Source: Alkalicoccus saliphilus
Lineage (GTDB): Bacteria; Bacillota; Bacilli; Bacillales; Salisediminibacteriaceae
DNA length: 64,000 bases
Assembly: GCF_003044065.1 (NCBI RefSeq)
Contig: NZ_PZJJ01000002.1
Span: 62,001-126,000 of the forward strand
Direction of reading: 5' to 3'
Below, piece by piece: positions 18,172 to 26,458 of the stretch; the first letter of the stretch is position 1, and the number at the start of each line of letters is the position of its first letter. A program made the translations under genes and the position numbers. The notes under the pieces were generated by a model that saw only the letters and a list, made by a program, of their open reading frames with translations, was not told the origin of the DNA and made no database searches.

Positions 18172-19905
18172 ATGCCGGCTATTTTAGTAGCTATTGTAGG
18201 TTTGATTGTATTTGCACTTGGTTACCGTTATTATTCAAAATTTGTAGCAGAACGCATTTTTCGGCTGGATCCGGATTATGTAACTCCAGCACATCGGTAT
18301 AAAGATGGTGTAGACTTTGTACCAACAAACAAATTTGTTCTATGGGGCCACCATTTTACCTCCGTTGCCGGAGCTGCACCGATTCTCGGACCGGCGATAG
18401 CCGTTTACTGGGGATGGCTCCCCGCTGTGCTGTGGATAGTACTCGGAACAGTGTTCGCTGCAGGGGTGCACGATTTTGGAACCCTTGCTCTTTCTGTCAG
18501 AAACAAAGGACAGTCTATCGGTACGCTCGCGAACAAGCTGATCGGCCAGCGGGCGAAAATTTTATTTTTGTTTATCATTTTAATTCTGGTACTTATGGTA
18601 AATGCCGTATTTGCGTGGGTGATTGCCAACTTATTCATTACATATCCGGCAAGTGTACTACCGGTATTTATTCAGATTCCTTTAGCAATCTGGATCGGAT
18701 ACGCCGTATATAAAAAGAATATTAAAATGCTCGTTCCGTCGCTTATTGCTTTAGCAGTAATGTATGGAACTGCCATATTTGCAAGTGAGATTCCGTTAAT
18801 GCAGATTGATCTCGTGCAGTATATGGGCGGGGAAGGAGCAGCCGGTCTGTTTGGACTGGGGGCTGTATCAACAGCGTTTTTCATTTGGATCATTATTCTC
18901 CTTATTTATGTTTACATTGCTTCCATGCTTCCAGTCTGGAAACTTTTACAGCCGAGGGATTTTATTAACTCCCATCAGCTTGTTGTTGGGCTGCTGATTC
19001 TTTACGCAGGTCTTTTCCTGACTAATCCGGAAATTACTGCCCCTGCTACAAATACGGGTGCAGAAACGTCCTGGCTCCCATTACTCTTTATTACGATAGC
19101 ATGTGGGGCAATTTCAGGATTTCATGGGCTGGTTTCTTCAGGGACTTCTTCCAAACAACTGGATAAAGAAACCGACGCCCGGTTTGTCGGTTATTTCGGT
19201 GCTGTTGGTGAAGGGGTGCTGGCACTTATATCCACTCTCGCCGTAGTTACACTTTTTGCGAATATGAATGAGTTTACAGGCGCTTACTCCAGCTTTACAG
19301 AAGCCAATGCGATTGGACTCGGGAACTTCGTAGAAGGTGCAGCAGTTCTGGCGGGCGGTCTTGGTATTCCGGCAGGAGTTGCAACGACAATAGTGTCCAT
19401 CATCGTAGTAAGTTTTGCGGCTACTACACTGGATACTGCTGTCCGCCTGATGCGCTATATAATTGCAGAGCTTGGTACAGAATACAAAGTACCGGCTTTA
19501 ACGAAAAAACACGTTGCAACATTCATTGCTGTTGGTTCTACAGCGGCACTTGTCCTAATACCTGAAGGACCTCAAGGGTTCGGTTCCGGAGGTTACCTGC
19601 TCTGGCCGCTGTTCGGTACATCCAATCAGCTGCTGGCAGGTATCAGTCTTCTGCTTATATCCGTTTGGTTGAAACGACTCGGGCGAAACTATATCATTAC
19701 TTTCGTCCCGATGGTATTCCTGCTCTTTATGACAATGTACGCTCTTTTTCAGCAAGTATTGTTTACATGGTCATGGTGGGGGACAGAATCAAATATGCTT
19801 CTTTTCATTATCGGAGCAGTAAACTTTGTTTTTGCCCTCTGGATTGCTGTGACGGCTATTTCAGTTCTCGCAGGAAAATCAGATACTCCGGCGGATAACA
19901 ATTAA
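18172..19905 (+). CDS. cstA: Carbon starvation protein CstA, peptide/pyruvate transporter
   Basis: 577-aa integral membrane protein with about 15-16 hydrophobic segments. The N-terminal CstA signature is present: GYRYYSKFVAERIFRLD, then WGHHFTSVAGAAPILGPAIAVYWGW. CstA family members import peptides and, in some species, pyruvate when carbon is short. Length and motifs fit the shorter (about 580-600 aa) Gram-positive form. Start set by GAGGAGG nine bases upstream. A clear terminator follows at 19974. No neighbouring two-component (btsSR-like) or small YbdD-like gene is seen. Confidence 0.9.
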   Translation: MPAILVAIVGLIVFALGYRYYSKFVAERIFRLDPDYVTPAHRYKDGVDFVPTNKFVLWGHHFTSVAGAAPILGPAIAVYWGWLPAVLWIVLGTVFAAGVHDFGTLALSVRNKGQSIGTLANKLIGQRAKILFLFIILILVLMVNAVFAWVIANLFITYPASVLPVFIQIPLAIWIGYAVYKKNIKMLVPSLIALAVMYGTAIFASEIPLMQIDLVQYMGGEGAAGLFGLGAVSTAFFIWIIILLIYVYIASMLPVWKLLQPRDFINSHQLVVGLLILYAGLFLTNPEITAPATNTGAETSWLPLLFITIACGAISGFHGLVSSGTSSKQLDKETDARFVGYFGAVGEGVLALISTLAVVTLFANMNEFTGAYSSFTEANAIGLGNFVEGAAVLAGGLGIPAGVATTIVSIIVVSFAATTLDTAVRLMRYIIAELGTEYKVPALTKKHVATFIAVGSTAALVLIPEGPQGFGSGGYLLWPLFGTSNQLLAGISLLLISVWLKRLGRNYIITFVPMVFLLFMTMYALFQQVLFTWSWWGTESNMLLFIIGAVNFVFALWIAVTAISVLAGKSDTPADNN

Positions 19906-19973
19906 GATGGTTAAATAACGAATTATTTAAGGTGCTTTTCAAATGAAAAATTGAACACTTTACAATTATCAGA

Positions 19974-20000
19974 GCCTGTCAGGTTTTCCTGACAGGCTTT
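19974..20000 (+). terminator. Rho-independent terminator of cstA
   Basis: GCCTGTCAGG (19974-19983) pairs with CCTGACAGGC (19988-19997), loop TTTT, followed by T3. The stem sequence nearly repeats in the terminator at 23671. Confidence 0.85.
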
Positions 20001-20024
20001 CAGGCTGTTGATAAAGTATTTTTC

Positions 20025-20335
20025 ATGTATAGATAGGCACTGCCCTGCTTTCGCCTTCCGGGCGGGCCGGGCTCAGCTATTTTTTTCCTAAACGGATCTT
20101 CGCCTCGCCCTGGCTCGCCCAGGAGTCGTCTCTGCGGCTGCGGCAGGGAAATTAAAAAAGTTTTCTGTTATGAAGAATTTCTCTTTATAATGCCGTTTTC
20201 TTTGAGAAAGAGATGATTTTGCCTCCGAAACGGCGGAGGCGCGGCGCAGGTCAAACAGCTGAAGATCAGCCCCACGGCAGGAAGGTTGGCAGCGGAGTGT
20301 TTCTCCTACCGTCAGCGAAATTTAACATAGCTATT
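20025..20335 (-). repeat. Dispersed GC-rich intergenic repeat, reverse-oriented chimeric copy
   Basis: Read on the minus strand from 20335, it opens with the same head as the copy at 46298 (AGCTATGTTAAATTTCGCTG). It continues with CTGCCGTGGGGCTGATCTTC, which resembles the copies at 55028 and 61460, and ends with GCTGAGCCCGGCCCGCCCGG, like their tails. It therefore links the two repeat sub-families. No coding sense on either strand. The flanking 20336-20633 holds only the promoter region of the next gene. Confidence 0.55.
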
Positions 20336-20633
20336 AATTAAGTCAGCTCTTTGGAATCCTTGTTCAAAATGTGGGTGTGAATATTTTCATTATTATCCAT
20401 ATAGCCAATACTATTGAAACAGAAGATTTTTGTTAAAGGAGCGCCGGATTTATAGTATCACTCACCTAATTTGCTTTGAAAAAGACCAGCTGAACCATAT
20501 TTTTTCGGAAGTTAAAGGTAACCTTAAGAGAACCAGTTGGTATGCTGGAAATCAAAGTTCGGTTTTTGCGGTATGCGGATGATAAAATAAAAGAAAGATA
20601 TTAAACTAATAAATATTCGGGGAGGTGGAGTAC

Positions 20634-20891
20634 ATGCTCGAGAATATGAAAAAACTCATCAAATATTACGAAGAAGTTCTGAGTATGCCGCATCGTCAGG
20701 AAATAGCACGGGAGCTTCGGAACGAAGATGATTTATTTATGCTGCTGCTTTACTCGGAAATGATCGGGATCCCGAATCCTGTTTATTATTATACGCTGGA
20801 ACTTTATCCGCACATGATAGAGGAATTTCACGACTGGCATCTGAGAATGGGAATGGACAAGTCCCCATTAAACGGCATCCGCTGCTGTTAA
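20634..20891 (+). CDS. Small Cys-Cys-tailed protein paired with ArsA/Get3-type ATPase (cory-CC-star type)
   Basis: 85-aa protein rich in helix-forming, aromatic and acidic residues, ending ...SPLNGIRCC followed by the stop codon. The only two cysteines are the last two residues. I recall a small family named for this Cys-Cys-stop ending that co-occurs with ArsA/Get3-like ATPases; its function is not established. The start at 20634 has GGGGAGG eight bases upstream; a GTG at 20625 lies in that site and is rejected. The ATPase gene starts 28 bp downstream, so the two surely form an operon. A metal- or thiol-related role is inference. Confidence 0.72.
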   Translation: MLENMKKLIKYYEEVLSMPHRQEIARELRNEDDLFMLLLYSEMIGIPNPVYYYTLELYPHMIEEFHDWHLRMGMDKSPLNGIRCC

Positions 20892-20919
20892 AACAGGGTA
20901 TTGAAAGAAGGGGGAAGCT

Positions 20920-21855
20920 ATGGAAGTATTAAATAAAGACATTATATTCATCGGAGGCAAGGGGGGAGTGGGTAAATCCACTTCCGCTGCTGCCGTAGCC
21001 TGGAAAGCTGCGGAAGAAGGGTACACTACTCTTTTGATCTCCACTGATCCGGCACATAATCTCGGGGACATATTTAACCGGAATATAGGAGGCAAAACGA
21101 CAAAACTGGCAGACCGCCTTTATGCTCTGGAGATCGACCCGGAAATCGAAACTGAAAAATATATAGCGGGAGTAAAGGAGAACATTAAAGGAACGGTCCA
21201 TTCCGGTATGATGGAAGAAGTTCACAGGCAGCTGGATACTGCTAAAGCTTCGCCCGGTGCAGATGAAGCAGCATTGTTTGACAAGCTTATATCTATTATT
21301 CTGGAGGAGAAAGAACATTTTGATAAACTTATTTTTGATACAGCTCCTACCGGACATACGATTCGTCTGCTTTCCCTTCCGGAATTAATGGGTGTTTGGA
21401 TTGAAGGTCTGCTTAAAAAGAGAAAAAAAACAAAAGAAAATTATTCACAGCTGCTCAATGATGGCGAGCCAATAGAAGATCCCATTTACGACGTACTGAA
21501 GGAAAGACAGGAACGCTTCTCAAAAGCGAGAGATATTCTGCTTGATGATAGCAAAACAGGTTTTATCTTTGTGTTGAATCCTGAAAGACTTCCTGTATTA
21601 GAGACCAAAAAAGCTCTTGAACTTTTGGAAAAATATCACCTGCACGTAAAAACCCTTATTGTAAATAAAGTGCTTCCAAACCAGACTGATGGTGAGTTCT
21701 TCAAACAGCGGAAAGAGCATGAAAAACAATATTTAAAGTTAATTGAAGACACGTTTAAAAAACAGGAACTCATTATGGTGCCTTTTTTTCCTCATGATAT
21801 TACAAACATCGAGCAGTTGGAACATTTCAGCACGTTTTATCACTCTGAAAGATAA
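20920..21855 (+). CDS. ArsA/Get3-family ATPase
   Basis: 311-aa single-domain ATPase. The deviant Walker A GGKGGVGKST (about 13-22), switch I STDPAHNLGD and switch II FDTAPTGHTIRLL identify the ArsA/Get3 (TRC40) group of the SIMIBI class. Arsenite pumps (ArsA) are usually double-length and have metal-binding cysteines; this protein contains no cysteine at all. That argues against direct arsenite binding or a Get3-type zinc CXXC. No arsB or arsR gene is nearby. It is co-transcribed with the Cys-Cys-tailed protein, which may supply the thiols. Real substrate or client is unknown. Confidence 0.85.
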   Translation: MEVLNKDIIFIGGKGGVGKSTSAAAVAWKAAEEGYTTLLISTDPAHNLGDIFNRNIGGKTTKLADRLYALEIDPEIETEKYIAGVKENIKGTVHSGMMEEVHRQLDTAKASPGADEAALFDKLISIILEEKEHFDKLIFDTAPTGHTIRLLSLPELMGVWIEGLLKKRKKTKENYSQLLNDGEPIEDPIYDVLKERQERFSKARDILLDDSKTGFIFVLNPERLPVLETKKALELLEKYHLHVKTLIVNKVLPNQTDGEFFKQRKEHEKQYLKLIEDTFKKQELIMVPFFPHDITNIEQLEHFSTFYHSER

Positions 21856-21887
21856 CTCATACGTGTCGTTATTTGAAACGCTGGGTT

Positions 21888-22105
21888 AAAAGTCGCTTTT
21901 GATGCCTAAAGAAAATTCCGCTTCACGCGGTCTGCTTTGGAGGAGATTTTAGAATAGGCTCCGCCCTGCGGTTCTTCCAATCTCCTTCTTCCATTCTTAC
22001 GTAAAAGCAGCCTCAGGTCAGAGGCGACGATGGAAAATTAAACGGAAGGAACTTTCCTGAGGTCAGGGAAGATGCAGGCACTCTGAAAAGAAAGCCGACC
22101 GGAAA
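21888..22105 (+). repeat. Dispersed intergenic repeat, divergent copy
   Basis: TGGAGGAGATTTTAGAATAG, then GGCTCCGCCCTGCGG, then CCAATCTCCTTCTTCCA follow the order of the copies at 23262, 46298 and 53194, with mutations and a shorter tail. It lies between the ATPase gene and a terminator. Confidence 0.55.
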
Positions 22106-22157
22106 AGTAACAGACGGGAACAACTTGAACCGGTAATTAAAAAATGTGCTTCCGGTA

Positions 22158-22200
22158 AAAAAACCTGAACCTGCGGATTTCCCGCAGGTTCAGGTTTTTT
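22158..22200. terminator. Bidirectional terminator
   Basis: A perfect 19-bp stem (22158-22176 with 22182-22200), A6 on the left and T6 on the right. It separates the ATPase operon from the convergent MerR-like gene. Confidence 0.95.
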
Positions 22201-22213
22201 CTGCACTATTCTT

Positions 22214-22753
22214 TTACCGGAACCAGCTTGCAACGTTCCACCATGTTTTTTTAGGTTTGTCTTCTTCTGTTAATCGTTTGATCGTATCAAGCAGAAGCTG
22301 CTCGCGTTCAGCGCTTTTTTGGTCGCTCGTACTGATCTGTTCAGTAATCTGATTAAGAAGCTGTTCATGACGTTCAAGTTTTTCGTTCTGATCCATGGTG
22401 TTTCGAAGCATTTCATTCAACAGCATGTTGTAGCGCTGAGCCGTGCGTTCGGCTAAATCCGATTCCTCCTGTACTGCAGGAGTTTCCGATTCGGCTGCTT
22501 GATTCTTAAACCTGGTCACAACTACTTTTGCTGCGTTGGTAAGCGAAAAGTGTTCTTTTTGGATAAGCTGCTGAATATACTCGAGGGCAGTAATGTCTTC
22601 TTCTGTGAATGCACGCCGCTGGTTTGTATTTTTAGTGAATACATAGCCGTGCTTTTCCATGGAAATAGCCCATTTACGAAGAGTACTCGTTCCTACATTT
22701 AATTGTAAGCTTACATCTTTAGTGCTGAATGATTTGTCCTGTTCAGTCGTCAT
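22214..22753 (-). CDS. MerR-like HTH protein with coiled coil (RacA/DUF3967-like)
   Basis: 179 aa. An N-terminal MerR-type winged helix (FSTKDVSLQLNVGTSTLRKW, then NQRRAFTEEDITALEYIQQL) covers about residues 8-75. A charged coiled coil follows (about 105-165), and the C-terminus is KKTWWNVASWFR. The HTH resembles the N-terminus of RacA and of plasmid- or chromosome-borne DUF3967 proteins, which bind DNA and may bridge it to the membrane. The aromatic C-terminus could associate with membrane. The start at 22753 is preferred because AAAGGTG precedes it. It is shown alone, so targets are unknown. Confidence 0.7.
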   Translation of the reverse strand: MTTEQDKSFSTKDVSLQLNVGTSTLRKWAISMEKHGYVFTKNTNQRRAFTEEDITALEYIQQLIQKEHFSLTNAAKVVVTRFKNQAAESETPAVQEESDLAERTAQRYNMLLNEMLRNTMDQNEKLERHEQLLNQITEQISTSDQKSAEREQLLLDTIKRLTEEDKPKKTWWNVASWFR

Positions 22754-23002
22754 TAAAAAGTCACCTTTCTTTGCAGGCATATGAGCTGTCTTTCTATTTA
22801 TCATATAAGTAAAGTGCATCTAATTCAATGGATGAGGGGTAAATTTGTTAGTGTTTAATAAAATCAGCAGGTTTTATCACAATAATTAATACATTCACAG
22901 CTGTGTAAAGCTCTTTGAATTTTAACACAGTATGTAAATAGTTCTCTGCTATAATAGTAAACTGAGGTATTAGAAAAAGGTTTGAATAAGAAAGGAGAAC
23001 TG

Positions 23003-23098
23003 ATGGAAAACCTTCTGGAGGATCCTATATACATTGTAATCGCTGTTTTAATGATTATTGTACTTTACACTATTATTAAACCCGGCAGGAAGCAGTAG
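23003..23098 (+). CDS. 31-aa single-span membrane peptide
   Basis: Short frame starting MENLLEDPIYIVIAVLMIIV and ending TIIKPGRKQ. One membrane helix (residues about 9-24), an acidic N-terminus and a basic C-terminus predict an N-out single span. AAAGGAG lies five bases before the ATG. TATAAT (22950-22955) lies upstream as a -10. Such small hydrophobic peptides are common in Bacillales, but I do not recognise this one and assign no function. Confidence 0.6.
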   Translation: MENLLEDPIYIVIAVLMIIVLYTIIKPGRKQ

Positions 23099-23261
23099 AC
23101 AGGCCATTATCCCAATACTGAAATATACTTTAAAGATTAATAAGTATCGATTAAAATGATTAATCCCTGTTTCCTTTTAATAGACAATTTGACACGCGGC
23201 AGACGGAATTTTTATTCTGACCGCTCTTAGTTCATGTTTTTAGAACATAACAAATCTGTGT

Positions 23262-23582
23262 TGAATTTCGCTGGCGTATGGAGAAACACTTCGCTGCCAG
23301 CCGGCCTGCCGTTGGGGAGATTTTCGGGCAGGCTTCGCCCTATCCTCCAATTTTTTTCTTCCACGGGCCGGTTTCCGCTTCGTTTTGTTGTAGAAATAAG
23401 ATAAGTTCTACTTTTAGTAAACGCTGTTCTTTCTTCTGTAAAGCCGATGCCGGGGCAGAAAAGCCTGCGGAAGGCGCGCAGATCCCCCCGGACGGAAGGG
23501 ACAACCGAAGGCTTTCTACGCGGCAGGTGTAAAGAGCCGCAGGCAGCCTTAAATAACCACATAAAGCTTTAATAGAGCCTGT
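23262..23582 (+). repeat. Dispersed GC-rich intergenic repeat, copy 1 of the best-conserved sub-family
   Basis: Shares an ordered series of blocks with 46298-46587 and 53194-53518: CCGGCCTGCCG, GGGCAGGCTTCGCCCTATCC, a TTCTTCCACGGGCCGGTTTC block, AAGTTCTAC..., a CCTGCGGAAGGCGCGCAGAT block, CCGGACGGAAGGG, GGCAGGTGTAAAGAGCCGCA and a CTTTAATAGAGCCT end. Open frames inside it are not conserved between copies. Confidence 0.75.
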
Positions 23583-23670
23583 AACAAAAGAAAGTTTCCT
23601 TCCCCTGGTTATTCCAGCAGGTCTCTTAAGAAATTGAAGGAGAAAAAATTAAAATACGCAGTATGCACAG

Positions 23671-23706
23671 CTCTAAGCCTGTCAGTTGATTCTGACAGGC
23701 TTAGAG
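23671..23706. terminator. Bidirectional terminator-like hairpin
   Basis: CTCTAAGCCTGTCAG (23671-23685) pairs perfectly with CTGACAGGCTTAGAG (23692-23706). It probably ends the minus-strand aminotransferase transcript. T-runs are weak. Confidence 0.65.
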
Positions 23707-23769
23707 TCTATCAATATGGAGATATACCAGGAGTCCGGATAAACTTCAGGAACGGCTTTTTAGATTGGT

Positions 23770-25155
23770 TTACACGTTAATTTTGCTTTTTACACGCCGG
23801 ATAGCTTCGTGATGAGCTTGGAGTGTTTTTTCAACATCTCCTTCACTGTGTTCAGTGGACATAGAATAACGGTTAAGAGGTTTGGAGTATATCCCGAGAT
23901 CTAGCAGTTCGTAGTCTACAGCTTTTCTTAAAGAAGTGTTTGTCCCGTTCATGTCTCTCAGATTGTTAACCGCTTTGTCGGTGATGACAATATTGAAGAT
24001 GCTTCCTTCACCCATCGCCTGCATAGGGATACCGGCTGAGTAATACATTTTTTCAAGCTCTCCCTTCAGATGCTCCGTACGGTCAAAAATCTTTCTCAGA
24101 TTGTTATCTTCTTCAAGGAGCTGAATAGTAGCAAGCCCTGCAGCGAGCGTCGTCGGATGACCATTATAGGTGCCGCTGTGGAAAAAAGCCTGTCGGGCTC
24201 CGGGGTTGTCATCTCCTGCAGTCAGTATATCCCGGCTGGAGCTCGGCGAACATAGTTCCATAATTTCTCTTTTTCCACCGAGCGCTCCGATCGGAAAACC
24301 TCCCCCAAGTACTTTTCCAAGAGTCGTTAAGTCCGGCTTAATCCCATACATTTCCTGGGCACCACCGAGTGCAAGACGAAATCCGGTTTTTACTTCATCA
24401 AAAATCAGAAGAATACCGAGCTCCAGGGTTAACGCTCTAAGCTTTTCCATAAAATCCTGCTTTCCTGGAATAAACCCGCTCTGCACCGGTTCCATGATAA
24501 TAGCGGAAATTTCGTGTGCATGCCTGCGGAGAATTTTTTCCGTGGCTTGATAGTCATTGAATGGGAGCATGATAGTGTTATTTACATAATAATCAGAAAT
24601 TCCACTGGACTCCGGTACAACAGCAGGCTCGCTGCTTTGTCCGGATTTTCCTTCCTCAGGATTCACGCTCATAAGAACCTGGTCATAACCTCCGTGATAA
24701 TGCCCTTCAAATTTTGCCAGTTTTTTCTTTCCGGTATAAGCTGCCGCAAGACGGGTTGCCAGGAGTGTAGCTTCCATTCCGGAGTTGCAGAAGCGTACTT
24801 GATCGATCCCGGGATAAAGTGATACGAGTTTTTTAGCCATATCTGTTTCCAGGCGGTGGGGGGTTCCAAAAATGGTCGTTCCTTTAGAATACATCTGGTC
24901 CGTAACTGCAGCATAGACGGAAGGATGACCGTGTCCGCTCATCAGCGCGCCATAACACATTAAATAGTCAATATACTCGTTTCCGTCCACATCGATCAGT
25001 TTGCTGCCGTGGCCTTCTTCCATAACAATCGGATGGGGAGCAAAGTATTTAATATTGGCTGTAACACCTCCCGGAATAACACTGGATGCTTCCTCGTGCA
25101 GCTGACGGGAAACAGCCATTTTATCCGTGGTCGAGGGTGCTTTTGTTTTTACCAT
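23770..25155 (-). CDS. Class III PLP aminotransferase (glutamate-1-semialdehyde aminotransferase-like)
   Basis: 461-aa fold-type I PLP enzyme. Motifs include VDGNEYIDYLMCYGALMSGH, CNSGMEATLLATRLA (phosphate-binding), LIFDEVKTGFR and the PLP lysine in LTTLGKVLGGGFPIGALGG. It is clearly related to HemL, but it has a longer N-terminus and no heme genes nearby, so it is likely a HemL paralogue acting on another amino acid or an aminomutase. The ribosome site GGAGG is about 11 bases upstream. Several TGAAAT/ATTTCA half-sites at 25183-25273 suggest specific regulation. Confidence 0.82.
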   Translation of the reverse strand: MVKTKAPSTTDKMAVSRQLHEEASSVIPGGVTANIKYFAPHPIVMEEGHGSKLIDVDGNEYIDYLMCYGALMSGHGHPSVYAAVTDQMYSKGTTIFGTPHRLETDMAKKLVSLYPGIDQVRFCNSGMEATLLATRLAAAYTGKKKLAKFEGHYHGGYDQVLMSVNPEEGKSGQSSEPAVVPESSGISDYYVNNTIMLPFNDYQATEKILRRHAHEISAIIMEPVQSGFIPGKQDFMEKLRALTLELGILLIFDEVKTGFRLALGGAQEMYGIKPDLTTLGKVLGGGFPIGALGGKREIMELCSPSSSRDILTAGDDNPGARQAFFHSGTYNGHPTTLAAGLATIQLLEEDNNLRKIFDRTEHLKGELEKMYYSAGIPMQAMGEGSIFNIVITDKAVNNLRDMNGTNTSLRKAVDYELLDLGIYSKPLNRYSMSTEHSEGDVEKTLQAHHEAIRRVKSKINV

Positions 25156-25182
25156 GATTTAAAAAACCTCCGTATGCAAATT

Positions 25183-25273
25183 TGAAATATTAATTTCATA
25201 ATAACACTTTTATGAAATATTTAAACCGTAAATTAGAAAAAAAGAAAAATATATTTCATTTTTTAGAATTTCA
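25183..25273 (-). promoter_or_regulatory. Cluster of TGAAAT / ATTTCA half-sites upstream of the aminotransferase
   Basis: TGAAAT starts at 25183 and 25213, and ATTTCA at 25193, 25253 and 25268. The first pair forms a palindrome TGAAAT-N4-ATTTCA (25183-25198). Spacings of 10, 20 and 40 bp put most sites on one DNA face. They lie in the promoter region of the minus-strand gene. The binding protein is unknown. The rest of 25156-25506 is the fabH promoter. Confidence 0.4.
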
Positions 25274-25450
25274 AATCTGCTTTTATTTATCTCATGAAAG
25301 TTGTAGTTTTAGTGCAGGCATACCTCAATGAATTACGATCCCTTACTGGTGAAAATCTTTGGTCGCAGGTGAGGAATTTTTAATGTAAGGAAAATCAAAT
25401 AGAGGCTTCTGAACCAGGGTTCCCGCTTAATAGTACGGCTTGCATTTTAT

Positions 25451-25467
25451 TTAGTACTAGGTCATAA
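25451..25467 (+). promoter_or_regulatory. FapR operator upstream of fabH-fabF
   Basis: TTAGTACTAGGTCATAA resembles the 17-bp FapR palindrome (TTAGTACCTGGTACTAA type) that represses fatty-acid genes until malonyl-CoA rises. It lies 40 bp before the fabH start. A better match precedes fabI at 45420. Confidence 0.75.
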
Positions 25468-25506
25468 TGATACGTATAAATATGATTAGTTAGAGGAGGA
25501 GACGTC

Positions 25507-26439
25507 ATGCGCGTCGGCATTTGGGGCATGGGCACCTACGTCCCTGAAAATGTAGTAACAAACCATGATCTGGAAAAAATAATGGATACATCTGATGAGT
25601 GGATCAGAACACGCACAGGCATTAAAGAAAGGCGCATTGCTCCTGATCACATAAAAACTTCGCATATGAGTTACTATGCAGCAGAAGAAGCTGTAAAAAA
25701 TGCAGGAATTTCACCGGAAGAAATTGATATGATTATCGTTGCGACAGTTACACCGGATCAGGATTTTCCGTCTGTTTCCTCGATGCTTCAGCATCAGCTT
25801 GGCGCAGTTAACGCTGCGGCAATGGATATCAGTGCCGCCTGTGCAGGATACATTTACGGCCTTGTAACCGGAAAGCAGTTTATAGAGAATGGAACATATA
25901 AGCATGTCCTTGTTATTGGTACAGAAAAACTTTCCCAGACAATTAACTGGGACGAAAGAAACACGGCGGTACTTTTCGGAGACGGGTCAGGAGCCACTGT
26001 TTTGGGTCCTGTAGCGGACGACCGGGGGATACTTTCATTTGAACTAGGTTCTGATGGCAGCGGAGGAGCGCACATCCGCATGAATGATTATATTTTTATG
26101 AACGGACGGGAAGTATTTAAATTCGCTGTCCGGCAGATGGGGGAATCCTGTCTGAATGCGGTTGAAAAAGCAGGATTGACAAAAGATGATGTTGATTTTC
26201 TCATTCCCCACCAGGCAAATATACGTATTATGGAAGCAGCAAGGCAGCGTCTGGAACTTCCGGAAGAGCGTATGTCGAAAACGGTGGAGAGGTACGGTAA
26301 TACATCTTCCGCTTCTGTTCCGCTCTCGTTGAAGTACGAACTGGACCAAGGTAAAATAAACGAAGGTGATGTTGTGGTTCTCGTAGGGTTCGGTGCAGGA
26401 CTTGTATGGGGGTCTATTGCTCTAGTATGGGGAAAATAA
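25507..26439 (+). CDS. fabH: 3-oxoacyl-ACP synthase III (FabH)
   Basis: 310-aa condensing enzyme that starts fatty-acid synthesis by joining a short acyl-CoA primer with malonyl-ACP. The catalytic triad is intact: Cys112 in [12 protein letters not shown], His in [13 protein letters not shown] and Asn in [13 protein letters not shown]. Length matches the family. The start has GAGGAGGAG upstream. It forms an operon with fabF 19 bp downstream and is controlled by the FapR box. In B. subtilis the same pair (fabHA-fabF) lies in the same place relative to trpS and spx. Confidence 0.96.
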   Translation: MRVGIWGMGTYVPENVVTNHDLEKIMDTSDEWIRTRTGIKERRIAPDHIKTSHMSYYAAEEAVKNAGISPEEIDMIIVATVTPDQDFPSVSSMLQHQLGAVNAAAMDISAACAGYIYGLVTGKQFIENGTYKHVLVIGTEKLSQTINWDERNTAVLFGDGSGATVLGPVADDRGILSFELGSDGSGGAHIRMNDYIFMNGREVFKFAVRQMGESCLNAVEKAGLTKDDVDFLIPHQANIRIMEAARQRLELPEERMSKTVERYGNTSSASVPLSLKYELDQGKINEGDVVVLVGFGAGLVWGSIALVWGK

Positions 26440-26458
26440 CTAAAGGGAGAGACAGTTT

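Noticed and set aside
20920-21855. Annotation as an arsenite-pump ATPase (arsA)
   Set aside because: Single domain, no cysteines, and no arsB, arsR or arsD nearby; only the broader ArsA/Get3 family is supported.
23227-23562. Minus-strand frames shared by repeats at 23227-23562, 46212-46559 and 53130-53483, considered as a repeated small protein family
   Set aside because: Some peptide similarity exists because the DNA is repeated, but starts, ends and frame continuity differ and no ribosome sites are found.
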